Assembly: GCF_033115175.1 (NCBI RefSeq)
Contig: NC_084850.1
Span: 248,001 to 312,000 of the forward strand
Reading direction: 5' to 3'
DNA from: Lepus europaeus
Lineage: Eukaryota > Chordata > Mammalia > Lagomorpha > Leporidae
Length of the DNA: 64,000 nucleotides
Positions 13,951 to 25,382 of the stretch are shown here, in pieces. The first letter of the stretch is position 1; each line of letters begins with the position of its first letter. The position numbers were made by a program, and so were the translations under genes. The notes beneath the pieces are model-generated. The model was not told the DNA's origin. It worked only from the letters and a program-made list of their open reading frames with translations, and made no database searches.

Positions 13951-14320
13951 AGAAAAGTCCCAGAAAAAAACAAGGAACCTGTGCAAGTCTACTCACTAAG
14001 GTACACAGGGCCTGAATGAGAATCTCAGTGGTGTTAGAAGCACATATGAGAGTATGTAGAAACTACTGGATCCTAACCAGAGCTCTGTTGTGTCAGGCTC
14101 TTGAAACTTTCTCTGTATCTCCTTACAGGGCTTCCCATAAGCGGGGTCTGGGAGTCAAAGGGCAGGGGTGTATTTGGGATTCCCAAACTGGCCTGCTGCT
14201 GCCCCACAGACAGATGGATCCAGGAAGATGGGTGATCCGAGTCACTTGGTGCAGTCATCAGGCAGCTTGACCCCAGCTCTGATGGACAAAAAGCCTGAAG
14301 CAGAACATCAGATTTGTTTT

Positions 14321-14523
14321 CTTTTTTAAGGTTTATTTGTTTGAAAGGTAGAATGGTGGGGTAGGGGAGGGACCCAAGGACTTGGGCCATCTTCCACCAC
14401 TTTCCCAGGCCATTAGTAGGGAACTGGATTGGAAGTGGAGCAGCCAGGACCCTACCTACTGCCCATATGGGATGCCAGCGCTGCAGACAGCAGGTTTACC
14501 CACTTTGCCACAGCACCAGTGCC
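14321..14523 (-). mobile_element. C-type SINE, internally shortened
   Basis: Reversed SINE whose middle is shortened: the tail side joins directly to GACTTGGGCCATCTTCC. It ends CACAGCACCAGTGCC. Confidence 0.75.
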
Positions 14524-14586
14524 AGAATGCCTACCCCCAGGTTTGCTTTCTGGCAGAAATACACTTATGTAAAGATGAAACTGCGG

Positions 14587-14875
14587 TGGAGCCAGCACTA
14601 CCGGCATCCCATATGAACACCAGCTCGAGCCGTGGCTGCTCCACTGCCAATCCAACTCCCTGCTAACGCACACGGGAAAGCAGCGGAAGATGGCCCAAGT
14701 GCTTGCATCCCTGCAATCCACGAGGAATGAAGTTTGCAGCTCCTGGCTTTGGCCTGGCCCAGCCCAGCCCTGGTCGGTGCAGCCATCTAGGGAGTGAACC
14801 AGAGGACAGCAGATCTCTCTTTCTTTCTTTCTGTCTCTCTCTGCTGCTCTGCCTTTCAAATACATTTTTTAAAAA
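14587..14875 (+). mobile_element. C-type SINE lacking part of its head
   Basis: GGAGCCAGCACTACCGGC jumps past part of the tRNA-like head. The body, a CT-rich run and the TTCAAATACATTTTT tail are present. Confidence 0.78.
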
Positions 14876-15129
14876 ATGAAACCGGGAGCCCTCACACTTT
14901 ATTCCTCTGTGCTTGGGGTGGGTGCCCTCCACATGGCCCCTCCCATCGCAAGAGTGCTACGTGAGACAGTGGGATACTGGGAGGAAAGCAGCCAAAGCCT
15001 TCCCCAGGTTGGTTCGGGCTAGTGAGATTCTGCAGTTTTTCCCCATACACGCTTTTGTAACTGCGTGTTGCTAAAAGGCACCTATATCAACTTCGGAGCA
15101 TTTTCTAAGAATCTTCCCAGACGCATCTG

Positions 15130-15700
15130 CCTCGGTAACCCTACCTGGCGAGGCGGGACCTCCACCCTAGAATGCCAGAGACTTCCGGGGCGGGGCCAGC
15201 ATAGACCCCTCCTCTAGGCCCGAATAAACTGCGCGCGGGCCTGGAGGTGGGGCCTGTGAGGGACCCCGAGGCCGGCGCGCGGCCCCAGCTGACGACCGGG
15301 GGCGGGGCGGGGGAGCGGGCTGTGGCCCCGCCCCCGGCCGCCATTGCCGGGCCTGTGGGGCCGCTCTGCGCAGCTCGCTGGCCCTCCGTCGCCAAGCGGA
15401 ATAGCGGGGTGGCCCGCTGGACAGGGCACCCGTCCCTGACCGAGCCCGCGTCTTTCCACGGCCAGGCAAGTCCCCGGCGGCCCGCCCGGGGCTCCATCCC
15501 TGTGGCCTGGAAGAATGGCTGGAGCTCGGGGCCTCCCGCAGGAGGGGCGAATCGGTTCCACGTCCCTTCTCTGGAGGTTCCGGTGGGCATGATTGTGAGC
15601 TGATGGCTTCCCGGGGACCCGTCCTGGCCACGCAGGGCTTCTCCCCGCTTTCCCAAGGAGCTCGGCCTGGCCGGGTGGTTAGTCAGAAGAACAAGTCGGA
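15130..15700 (+). promoter_or_regulatory. FAM3A: CpG-island promoter of FAM3A with noncoding exon 1
   Basis: A CpG-dense, GC-box-rich segment (e.g. GGGGCGGGGC near 15300) with a YY1-like CCGCCATT at 15339-15346. It lies just before the exon that carries the FAM3A start codon. The likely end of the noncoding first exon is at 15465 (AG followed by GCAAGT, a GC-type donor). The transcription start cannot be placed from sequence alone. Confidence 0.7.
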
Positions 15701-15827
15701 ACGCGGATGGCACGGGCTTGCCCCTGACCTCCACCCAAACCTGCTCTTCCGCTCTCTTCCCCCCCAGCGCGCACGGTCCCCAGACAGTGCACCTGCCGGC
15801 GGTCCCAACCCAACGGGAGAAGTGGAC

Positions 15828-18800
15828 ATGAGGTTGGCAGGTGGGTGGCTTCCACAGTGAACCGGAGGGAGGCCCAGGTGTCCCGACATCCTGTGTCTGG
15901 ACAGGCCCTGGGTGGCCCGCTGGGTTCGGTTTTGGAAATGGACTCTACGGGCACACTCCTTCGGTGACCTTGAGTTAACCCTCTCATCTCTGAGGACTTC
16001 AGCTCCCCGACTTTGAGATGAGGATTCGTATAGTCAGTTGCTCCCAGCTCAGTTGTCAGGCCGGCCGCTTTTTTGGAAAATGAGCTGAGGCTCCAGGAGA
16101 GAGAGAGGATGTGCTTTGTTCTTTGCTTCCTTTTTTTTTTTTAAGTTAGTGTTACTTGGTTTAAAGTGTTTATTTTCATTTTATCCAAAAGTCAGAGATT
16201 TGTCTTCCATCTGCTGGTGCACTTCTCAAATGCCCACAACATCCAGGGCTGGACCAGGTTGAAGCCAGGAGCCGGGAACTCCATCCAGGTCTCCTACGGG
16301 GTTAGCAAGGACCCAAGTACTGGGGCCGTCTTCTGCTGCTTACCAGGGAGTGCAGTAGCTAGAAGCTGGATCAGAAGTGCAGGTGGCACTTGAACCCAGG
16401 CACTCTGATATGGGACACCAGTGGCCCATGAAGCATCTTTTTATTATTTTTAAAGATTTATTTATGTATTTGAAAGTCAGAGTTACAGAGGGGGGGGGGG
16501 GTCTCCCATCTGATGGTTCACTCCCCAGATGGCCGCAATGGCCAGAGCTGTGCTGATCCAAAGCCAGGAGCTTCTTCTGGGTCTTCCACGTGGGTGCAGG
16601 GGCCCAAGCACTTGGGCCATCTTCCACTGCTATCCCAGGCCATAGCAGAGAGCTGGATCGGAAGAGGAGCAGCCGGGACTAGAACCAGCGCCCATATGGG
16701 ATGCCGGTGCTTTAGGCCAGGGCATTAACCCAGTGCGCCACAGTGCCAGTCCCCCATGAAGCATCTTAACCAGTGCATCAAACACCTGCCTCTTCTTTGC
16801 TTTAAGATGACAGATGTTGAAAATTGAGGAGAAGGAACAAAATAGACTGTTATAAGAATTCTGCCATGGAGATCTTAGGATCCAGCTCACAGCAGGAAAA
16901 GGCACTAGTCTTTAAAAAAAAGGATTACAGGAGTGGGTGTTGTGGTGCAGTGGGTTAAGCCACCACTTGGGATGATTGCACCTCATATTGGCATGCCAGT
17001 TTGAGTCCTGACTACTCTGCTTCTGATCCGGCTTCCTGCTAATGCACCTTGGAGGCAGTAGATGATGACTCAAGTGTTTGTGGATGGAAAATCTGTGTCT
17101 CTTTCTCTTTCACTCTGCCTTTCAAGTAGATGAAAATACATTTAAAAAGATTCCAAAACAGCCTATTTTTGAAAGAAATGGCTTACAAGGACATACAATG
17201 GGGACAGGAGGAAAGAAAACAAAGGCAGATGGATGAGACACCACTGCAGGTAGGAAGTTGAGTGCCTGTGGGCCGCTGGAGCCCCTCCCGAGCAGTGAGC
17301 TCTGGAAAACTGGGAGAAGTAAACCTGGCAGCTGTGGAGGTTTTTTTTTAAGATGTATTTATTTGAAAGAGTTACACAGAGATAGGAGAGGCAGAGAGAG
17401 AGAGAGAGAGAGAGACAGAGGTCTTCCATCTGCTGGTTCACTCCCCAATTGGCCACAGTGGCCGGAGCTGCACTGATCCGAAGCCAGGAGCTTCTGGGTC
17501 TCCCATGTGGGTGCAGGGGCCCAAGGACTTGGGACATCTTCTACTGCTTTCCCAGGCCACAGCAGAGAGCCGGATCAGAAGTGAAACAGCCAGGTCTCGA
17601 ACTGGCGCCCATATGGGATACCGGCACTTGTGGATGGCGGCTTTACATGCTATGTCACAGCCCCAGCCGCCACTGTGGAGTTTGACTCAGTTCTTCCTCC
17701 CATCTCTCAGAGCTCTGCCTCCCAGGCCCACAGTGTGGCAGCTGGTCCCACCTTGCTGGCCCCTAGTCCCTTCTTCCCAAATGGTAGAGAAGATCCGGTG
17801 ATCCGGTTAGCAGAGGCCATGGGGTCACTGTGGAATTCCCCAGCCTCTGAGGTGGGCTTGCCCATGTCTGTCCTGCCTCCAGGCCCCCTGCGCATTGTGG
17901 CCCTAGTCGTCACTGTGGGTCTCACTTGGATCATAGGCAGCATCCTCCTGGGTGGGCCTGGCAGTGGCTTTCCTCGCATCCAGCAACTCTTCACCAGTGA
18001 GTGTGGGCCCCTTCCTTGCCCCGCTGCGGAGGCCAGCAGAGTGGCCTCCTGGGCCTCTGGCTGAGGCTCAGGGCTGGGCTGGGTTGGCTTGGGTTCTCTA
18101 TTAGTCCCTGGCAGGCTGCCTCCTGCTGCCCTCCGCCTGTCTCCTGGCATCAAGCATAGTCTTCCCGCTACCTCCCAGTCGCTGCAGCCGGGAAAGCCAG
18201 TACCCACTACTGATGGTTCTGTGCCCCCCTGGGGAATTCCATAGGGTCAGAGTGCGGGGCGGGGGGCTTCCGTGGAGCACAGGGGATGGTGCCTTAGTTT
18301 CCCCTTGCAGACTTTGTGCTGGCCTCTGACCCAAGCGAGGAGGAGCCTCTACACTTTGTTACTGTGATGCTTCACAAATCCAGCCCACCCTTTCCCTGAA
18401 TGGGGAGTTCTGCCTCTGAACAGCATGTAGGCTCGAACAGGCCACATAGCAGCATTGGCCTGGCCTAAGCCCTGCCCCAGGCTGGCTGCCCGACCCCATG
18501 CTGCAGGCCCTGGGAGGCCTCACTGCTAACAGAAACAACTCTTTGTACCCACAGACCCAGAGAGCGCTGTGACTGCAGGTAAGGCCCCTGTCATTCCCCT
18601 GCTCCTCCCGCGTGCCTGCCCCAGGTCCTCCAGGATTTCTGTTCTCTTCACTCGTCCCTTGACTAGCTACCCCTGCCCAGTGGGGTTGCTTGCACACCAC
18701 ACATCTGGAATGCAGTGCTGGGACAGGCATAGCATAGACATTCCCATTCCAAAAGGGAGCTCTTAGAAGGAAAACAGAGTCACCGGTTCCACGTAAATCC

Positions 18801-21800
18801 AAAACCGAGCAGGGTGAATGCCAGTAGGTCTCAAAGCCTGGAACGAACTCTCTGTGGCCTGCTGGACGGAGAGGCGGCCCTCCCTCTGCAGTCACCCTTC
18901 CTTCCTTTCCGCTCGTCTTCGGCCCTGTCAGTCCAAGCTGGCAGTGTTTCTGCTGGTGTAAATTTCTGACAGAAACCTTGATGGTTTCTTGTGCAAGCCA
19001 CCAGGGTGGGAGACAAGAATAGTACCCCCCAGGGCTTCCTGGATAATGTCATCTCTAGTCACATACCGCACCTCAGCCAGCCACACCCTGGGTGTTCTCT
19101 TCGGAGGACACTCTGTCATCGGTTTGCAACGTGATGGGGTGGAGAATTTGTCAAAGCTTCTGATTCCTTGGTACTTGGCAGTTCTCTCAATTGGTCTCTT
19201 TCCTTTGACATTTTACTATATGTGACAAAGGGAAACTAGGCGCTGCCTTCAATACTTTGCTGGGAAATCTGAGATAAATATACAAAGTAGCACTTGTATC
19301 CTGTCTGCAAAAGGCAACACACAAGTCAGCCATATTCTTTGCTACCTTGTAACAAGGGTGACCTTTCCTCCAAGGTTCCAAGTGTTCTTCAATTCCCTCC
19401 AATTCCTGGTAGCATTCGGCTGAGGAGATAGATAGATAGATAGATAGATATTGTCTAAGATAATATAAGCTTTGTCTCTGGCTTTCTCCTTTATGAGCCC
19501 TTACCTGTACTGTCCATATATCTACCAACAGTCTCTTAAAAGCAATTCAGGCCTTTTCTAATATCTCAAAAGTATACAGCCTCTACCCACTGATTACCCA
19601 GTTGCAAAGCCATTTCCACATTTGTAGGTATTTGTTACAGAAGCACCCCCACTTTGTGGTACCCAAATCTATCCATTTCCCATGACTGCCCTAACAAAGT
19701 TCCACAAACTGGGTGGCTTAACCAACAGAAATGGGTTCTCTCCTAGTTCTAGAAGCCAGAAACCTGAAACCAAGGAGCCAGCAGGGCCTGCTCCCTCCCG
19801 CAGCTTTAGGGGAGGATCCTTCCTTGCCTCTCCTCAGCTGGCGGCTGCCTTTCCTCTGCACGTCTTTGCCTCTTTTCTTCTTATAAGGACATCAGACATG
19901 TTGCACTAAGGGCCCCACCGATTCCCCTGTGATGTCATCTTAACTAATATATCTGCAACAGCTGTATTCCCAGACAAGCGCGCATTCTGAGCTAGTGGGG
20001 GTTAGGACTCACATATCTTTCGTGTCCTGCCTCTCCCTGCCGTGCTGTGTGCCTTGTCTGTGCAGGCTCGCCAAGCCCAGCTCTCCCCACCCTTGCTTTG
20101 TCAGTGCCCAGGCCAGCCCTCCACCTCCTACCTCTCCCTCCATGAGTAGCAGAAAAGCTTTCTCCCTGGGGTCCCTGTTGCATCTCCAGTGAGACACAGA
20201 GCATCTGTGGAAGTGTCCCTGACCTTGGCCTGAGCCACACTCCCCATGCTGGTTCCCTGCTCTGCGGTCACTCGTTCCATCCTGTGGGTCAGTCCTGACC
20301 TTCCCCTCTCAGATCTCAGGTGACCCCAGGGCCAGGCCCACAGGTCACACTTGCTGTCCCCGCCCAGAGCCACGGGCCAGGAAGTACAAGTGTGGCTTGC
20401 CTCAGCCATGTCCTGAGGAACACCTGGCCTTCCGCATGGTCAGTGGAGCTGCCAACGTCATTGGGCCCAAGATCTGCCTCGAGGACAAGATGTGAGCTTC
20501 CTTGGGGTGAATGGGCTTGGGGAGGTGCTGGGTCTTTGAGGGCTGAGGGCCGTGTGTGACAGAGCAGAGCAGATCTTCTGTGCCCCCGCTAGGCTGATGA
20601 GCAGTGTCAAGGACAACGTGGGCCGTGGGCTGAACATCGCCCTGGTGAATGGTGAGTTACCTGGACCGTAGGGTCAGAGGTGGGAGGGAGCCATGCTGTG
20701 ACCTGCTGCCTTCCTTCCCCACGCCCTACCTGGATGCGTCCAGGTGTTTGCCCTGGCCCTCCCCTCCACAGATTCCCAGGGAGGCCTAGGAAATGGTCTG
20801 ATGAACAAAAACAATAAGAAGTTCCAGGACATTGCAGGGTGCTTCTGGGGAAGCCTCAATTACTAGACTGAGGCCCCAATGGTTTTGAGTGGGCTGGGCC
20901 TGTCCCAACATGGGGATGAAAATGGGGCAGGGGTGGGTGGTGGAGAGGGACATCTAAAAAGCTTACAGAAGGGCCGTACCCAGCTGCCACGCTCCTGCCA
21001 CGTCCTAAGTCCCTCTCTTGACACAGGGGTCAGCGGTGAGCTCATTGAGGCCCGGGCTTTTGACATGTGGGCTGGAGGTGAGTGGCAGCCCCAGCCCCCC
21101 TGCTACTTGCCTCTCATGGAATGCTGCCTTCTGGGTCCTAGCACTTGGGCTTCTCAGCACTTCCGCGGGGACTTTGTCCAGGGGCTATATATGGCCCTAG
21201 GGACAGCTCTGTCTTCTTCCTCTGGTGTGTCCCTGCACGCGCCTGGCCCAAGCTCTGCCTTGCTTTTCTCACTTGGTGAACAGGGCTTGGTGGGGGAGGG
21301 ATGCTCAGTGGGGTCCCCTGCCCCCCACAGATGTCAATGACCTGTTGAAGTTCATTCGGCCACTGCACGAAGGCACTCTAGTGTTTGTAGCATCCTACGA
21401 CGACCCAGCCACCAAGTAAGTGACTGCCCAGGCCGGCCTCAGCCTCGCCCCTCTCCGGTGACAGCTCACGTTTCTTCCTTCTGTGTGCAGGATGAACGAA
21501 GAGACCAGGAAGCTTTTCAGCGAGCTGGGCAGCAGGAATGCCAAGGAGCTAGCTTTCCGGGACAGCTGGGTATTTGTGGGGGCCAAGGGCGTGCAGAACA
21601 AGAGCCCCTTTGAGCAGGTACAGTGGGAAGCCCAGCAGTTTAGCCTCCCAGCCCCAGGCTCTGTCTCTCCACAGCACAGCATGAGCCCTGTGCCTCCACC
21701 CCTCCACTGGTGGCCTTTGGCCCCCTTGCTCTTGGCATTGGGGGTAGGTAACACTGGCCTTCGCTGCCCTCTATGTATTTCATCCTATAGGGTCTGTAAA

Positions 21801-22443
21801 TGGCAGCACTTTCAGACTGGCAACACTCAACAACTAGGAGACCTTCCTCCCCAGTGTCTTCAAGATGCTTAGGCTTTTCCCAGTCCTCCCAGACCCCAGC
21901 ATCTCTGCTTCCCACTGCACACCCTCCTCCCGCCAGCCTGCACTGCCCTCTGCCACTGACTGTCCCTCACAGACCACATGTGGCAGGCTCTGTGCTACAG
22001 GCTGGGCGGGAGGGGAGCCCAGGCACCATCTTCACCTTGGAGAGGCTCCTGCCTCACCAAGCCTGGGCCTCCATGACACACAAACAAGCTGCTCTGATGG
22101 GTTCCAGACGCTCTGACTGCCCAAAGAGTAGCTCAACACCCCCACCGCCCCCACCGCCCCCACCAGGCCTTGTGCTTGCTGTGGCTTCCAGCAGTTCCAT
22201 GCGGGCCGGTGGGGTCAGGGCACACGCTCCCTCCCCTCCACATGAAGTTGATCACCCGGCACAAGGCAGTAGCAAGCCTGGGCCCTGGCCTGCTGCTGTT
22301 CGTGTCCCCAAGGGCTAGACCATGACATCCTGCTCTCCCACCCACAGCATGTGAAGAACAGTAAACACACCAACAAGTATGAGGGCTGGCCCGAGGCGCT
22401 GGAGATGGAGGGCTGCATCCCGCGGAGGAGCATGGCCAGCTAG
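15828..22443 (+). CDS. FAM3A: FAM3A (FAM3 metabolism-regulating signalling molecule A)
   Basis: Small FAM3-superfamily protein with an N-terminal signal/anchor and a compact globular FAM3 (ILEI-like) domain. The family is described as cytokine-like, and FAM3A is linked to mitochondrial ATP and metabolic signalling. Coding exons: 15828-15840, 17883-17996, 18555-18578, 20368-20491, 20593-20651, 21027-21077, 21331-21415, 21491-21617, 22348-22443 (stop TAG). They sum to 693 nt, that is 230 aa, the human length. The start ATG ends an exon that begins at 15768 after a CCCCCCCAG acceptor. Residues about 6-33 are hydrophobic. Family cysteines are visible in CGLPQPC, KICLED and GCIPRR, and the C terminus reads [10 protein letters not shown]. 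The exon ending at 17996 uses a perfect GTGAGT donor. No disabling change is seen. Confidence 0.97.
16150..16795 (-). mobile_element. Older SINE split by a younger SINE
   Basis: Reversed older C-type SINE in FAM3A intron 15841-17882. Its body is 16150-16439 and its head remnant continues at 16768-16795, after the nested element. Confidence 0.7.
16440..16752 (-). mobile_element. C-type SINE nested in an older SINE
   Basis: Flanked by perfect 15-bp copies of CCCATGAAGCATCTT at 16425-16439 and 16753-16767. It contains a run of G near 16490-16501. Confidence 0.92.
16929..17150 (+). mobile_element. C-type SINE, internally deleted
   Basis: The head GGAGTGGGTGTTGTGGTGC is intact. The central segment between the CAAGTG box and the tail is missing; the end is TTTCAAGTAGATG plus As. 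Confidence 0.75.
17341..17672 (-). mobile_element. C-type SINE
   Basis: Reversed element with T8 and AAGATGTATTTATTTG on the left and a (GA)n run; it ends TCACAGCCCCAGCC. Lies about 0.2 kb before FAM3A exon 17883-17996. Confidence 0.88.
19427..19450 (+). repeat. (GATA)6 microsatellite
   Basis: Six perfect GATA units in FAM3A intron 18579-20367. Confidence 0.9.
19672..20025 (-). mobile_element. MLT1-like MaLR LTR (fossil)
   Basis: Reads as the reverse of an MLT1-type LTR: ACTGGGTGGCTTAACCAACA, CTTATAAGGACATCAGAC, GGGCCCCACC and GGGGGTTAGGACTCACATAT follow in the expected order. Strongly diverged and therefore old; it lies in a FAM3A intron. No internal MaLR sequence is recognised next to it, so it is probably solo. 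Confidence 0.7.
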
Positions 22444-23040
22444 CATGGCGGGCCAGGTGCAAGGGCGAGGACGCCACCGGCGCTGCCAGCACAGGGCTGA
22501 GGCCCCTACCCCGTGCCTCACAGGGAGGCAGGAACATTCCCTGACCCCAGCACATAGGACTCCAAGATGGGACCGTATCTTGGACGCACAATGTGGGGTT
22601 GCAGGGGCTGGCCCCATTGCACTTTGTCATGGGAACCCAGGTAGCTGTCTCCTTTTCTTAAAGCTGCTTCCCTGATGAGGCCCCAGCCCCCTTTCCTCCT
22701 GGGCCCCTCCTGCCTGGAGGGGCCCTGGGTGCTCACCCCTCTCCCTGGATGAGGTGGCTAGCGGCTACCTGGCAGGCTAGAGCATCTTCTGGAACTTCCC
22801 AGCAGTGCAGTCTGAATGTACTTCCAGAGCGAGTCCGCCCTGTGAGCCATACCTGGTGGCCACTTCTGAAAGCCCAAGTGCAGGCTGCCTCCTGCCTCAT
22901 CCTCCACCTGAGATGGAGAGGTAGCCTGAGCCTGATCACACCGCGTGGGGTGGCTTCCGTGCTTTGTCAGAGGGCCTGCCTTCTAGATGACCTCTTAATA
23001 AATTCTTGGCCCTCGGCGGAATAAAGTGGATTCAGATGTT
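22444..23040 (+). other. FAM3A: FAM3A 3' UTR with two AATAAA signals
   Basis: About 0.6 kb after the stop codon. AATAAA hexamers lie at 22997-23002 and 23020-23025, so cleavage is expected near 23035-23050. Confidence 0.75.
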
Positions 23041-23365
23041 GTCATCGGTGGAGAGTCGGGTGTTGCTCTGGGGAGGAGGGGCAGATGTCAGTGGCTCAGC
23101 CTCCGCAGCCTTCCACAGCCAGCCTTTGTCTCCGGCTTCCCTGCGGGCGGCGGGCCCTACCCTGGCTCCGTAGCTGGTATCACATAGCCTTATCCAGGAG
23201 AGTTGGTTGTACGCCCTGAGAGTGCAGCAAACTCACCCTCTGAGAGCAGGCCTGTAGGGCAACTGTGTTTCCTACAGACTCTGGCTGCCTTTGGAGTCGG
23301 GGATGCAAAGGGTGAGTCGCGTGGGTCATTTGGGGTTTCTCTTGGGTTGGAGTCGAATGCTCTTT

Positions 23366-23683
23366 TAAAAAAAATATTTATTGGACAGGCAGAGTTACAG
23401 ACAGTGAGAGAGAGAGAGAAAGGTCTTCCCTCCGTTGGTTCATTCCCCAAGTGGCCGCAACGGCCGGAGCTGCGCCACTCCGAATCCAGGAGCCAGGTGC
23501 TTCCTCCTGGTCTCCCATGTGGGTGCAGGGGCCCAAGCACTTGGGCCATCCTGCACCACTTTCCCAGGCCACAGCAGAGAGCTGGACCGGAAGAGGAGCA
23601 ACTGGGACTAGAACCAGTGCTCATAAGGGATGCCAGCACCGCAGGTAGAGGATTAACCTAGTGCGCCATGGTGCTGGCCCCAC
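23366..23683 (-). mobile_element. C-type SINE downstream of FAM3A
   Basis: Reversed element flanked by AGTCGAATGCTCTTT (23351-23365) and AGTCAAGTGCTCTTT (23684-23698), a 15-bp duplication with two differences. Confidence 0.9.
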
Positions 23684-24095
23684 AGTCAAGTGCTCTTTAT
23701 CAAGTGAGAACCACTAAAAGCTGAGTTAAGTGCCAGAGTGGCAGGATGTGGAGTTAGAGGCATGGGGTGTCCAGGACAAGGGGCCAGGGACAAAGCGATT
23801 GTGATGCCACCTGTAAGGGCCATGCAAGAAACGTGAGGATGGCCCAGCAGCCACCAGCCAGTCCTGGCCCCATGCCAAGCACTCTATCTGTTGAGCAAAA
23901 AGCACAGAGCTTCCCCAGAGACCCCCTGGCGCCCAAGTCTCCCGTTTCTCAATCTGTGAAGCTCCATCTGTCTGCTTATCACCCAAAGCCCATCATTGCC
24001 ATTGAGGTTCACTCTGGGCATACATTCTAGGAGTTTCGACAAAATTGTTTAATGGCCTGTATCCACGATGGTCATATGTATGCATTCATTTTTTT

Positions 24096-24451
24096 TAATT
24101 TTCTTTTTATTTTTTATTTTTGACAGGCAGAGTGGACAGTGAGAGAGAGAGAGAGACAGAGAGAAAGGTCTTCCTTTGCCGTTGGTTCACCCTCCAATGG
24201 CCGCCGCAGTAGCGCGCTGCGGCCGGCGCACCGCGCTGTTCCGATGGCAGGAGCCAGGTGCTTCTCCTGGTCTCCCATGGGGTGCAGAGCCCAAACACTT
24301 GGGCCATCCTCCACTGCACTCCCTGGCCACAGCAGAGAGCTGGCCTGGAAGAGGGGCAACCGGGACAGGATCGGTGCCCCGACCGGGACTAGAACCCGGT
24401 GTGCCGGCGCCGCAAGGCAGAGGATTAGCCTGTTGAGCCACGGCGCCGGCC
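24096..24451 (-). mobile_element. Young CSINE subfamily
   Basis: Reversed young element (TTGACAGGCAGAGTGGACAG tail side, head ending CACGGCGCCGGCC), flanked by TGCATTCATTTTTT at 24081 and 24452. Little divergence, so recent. Confidence 0.92.
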
Positions 24452-24869
24452 TGCATTCATTTTTTAAACCTCTCCTTATGGGAAATTTGAAACATTTCCA
24501 AAAGTAGAATGGTTCCAATGTGCTCGTCATGCAGCTTCCGTGGCACTCACCTGTACCCACCACAGCCCCCACATGCTGAAGCAAATAACTGGGTTCTCCC
24601 ATCAATAGTTCAGTTAGGCACAGGTTTCCTACACAGTCCTCAAACAACGCTAGCTGTAGGTACTGCCACAATCCCTCTTACACAGAACAGTCAAGGTCCT
24701 AGAGACCGGAGAAAAGGAGCCAGAAGTCCACATTCGTAGCTTGCCCCAAAGTGATGCCACTTCCCAGAACACCCCAAGCCTGGGAGTGGCATGGACTTCC
24801 CTGTGCCTCTCAGACAATGCCTGTGATGGCCTGACCTTCCTCCCTTGGGTCATTCAGTTCTCTTGTTCA

Positions 24870-24965
24870 CCCAGCATGCATTTATCAGGTGCTTACATCA
24901 GGCCACGCATTGTGCTGTATGCTAGGGACACAGGAGTGAGCCACTGGCCCAGGCCCAGCCACCGT
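24870..24965 (+). mobile_element. Ancient MIR/L2-type fragment
   Basis: TTTATCAGGTGCTTACATC followed by GCTGTATGCTAGGGACACAG resembles the widespread 'increasing-size, tumbling-date' pattern of old mammalian MIR/L2 repeats. Weak match judged by eye. Confidence 0.35.
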
Positions 24966-25324
24966 GGGGGTGTGCCGGTGCTGAGGGTCGCCACCATCCC
25001 AGATGAAAGCAGCAAGTGGCTTTATCCGCAGCTCCGCCCCACCACCCCTGTGCCACACCTACCCTTTTGCAGTTAGGACATCGTCTTCAGTTACCAGGGC
25101 CAGAATCCAAACCCAAAGTAGCATAAGCAAAAAGAGGAGGGGTCAGATAGATTGTTCCTACCCCAAAGCCTTCAGGTGATTTCAACTCCAGTACCCGGGT
25201 CAGGACGCTGGGCTCTGCTGTTCTCCGCGTTTGCATTTCCCAACATCCTGTCTCACTTACATGGGGGGCAATAATAATATGAAGCTACTTCACAAAATTC
25301 ATGGAAAGTGGAATGACAAGTTTA

Positions 25325-25382
25325 GGGGTGGGCATTTGGCACAGCCATTAAGACACCTCTTGGGATACCCACGTCCCATTCA
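25325..25382 (+). mobile_element. SINE head fragment
   Basis: Only the first ~58 bases of an older C-type SINE (GGGGTGGGCATTTGGCACAG) are recognisable. Confidence 0.6.

Noticed and set aside
15141-15734. 197-codon minus-strand open frame at the FAM3A promoter
   Set aside because: Pro/Arg/Gly-rich translation typical of CpG-island DNA; no conservation signal visible.
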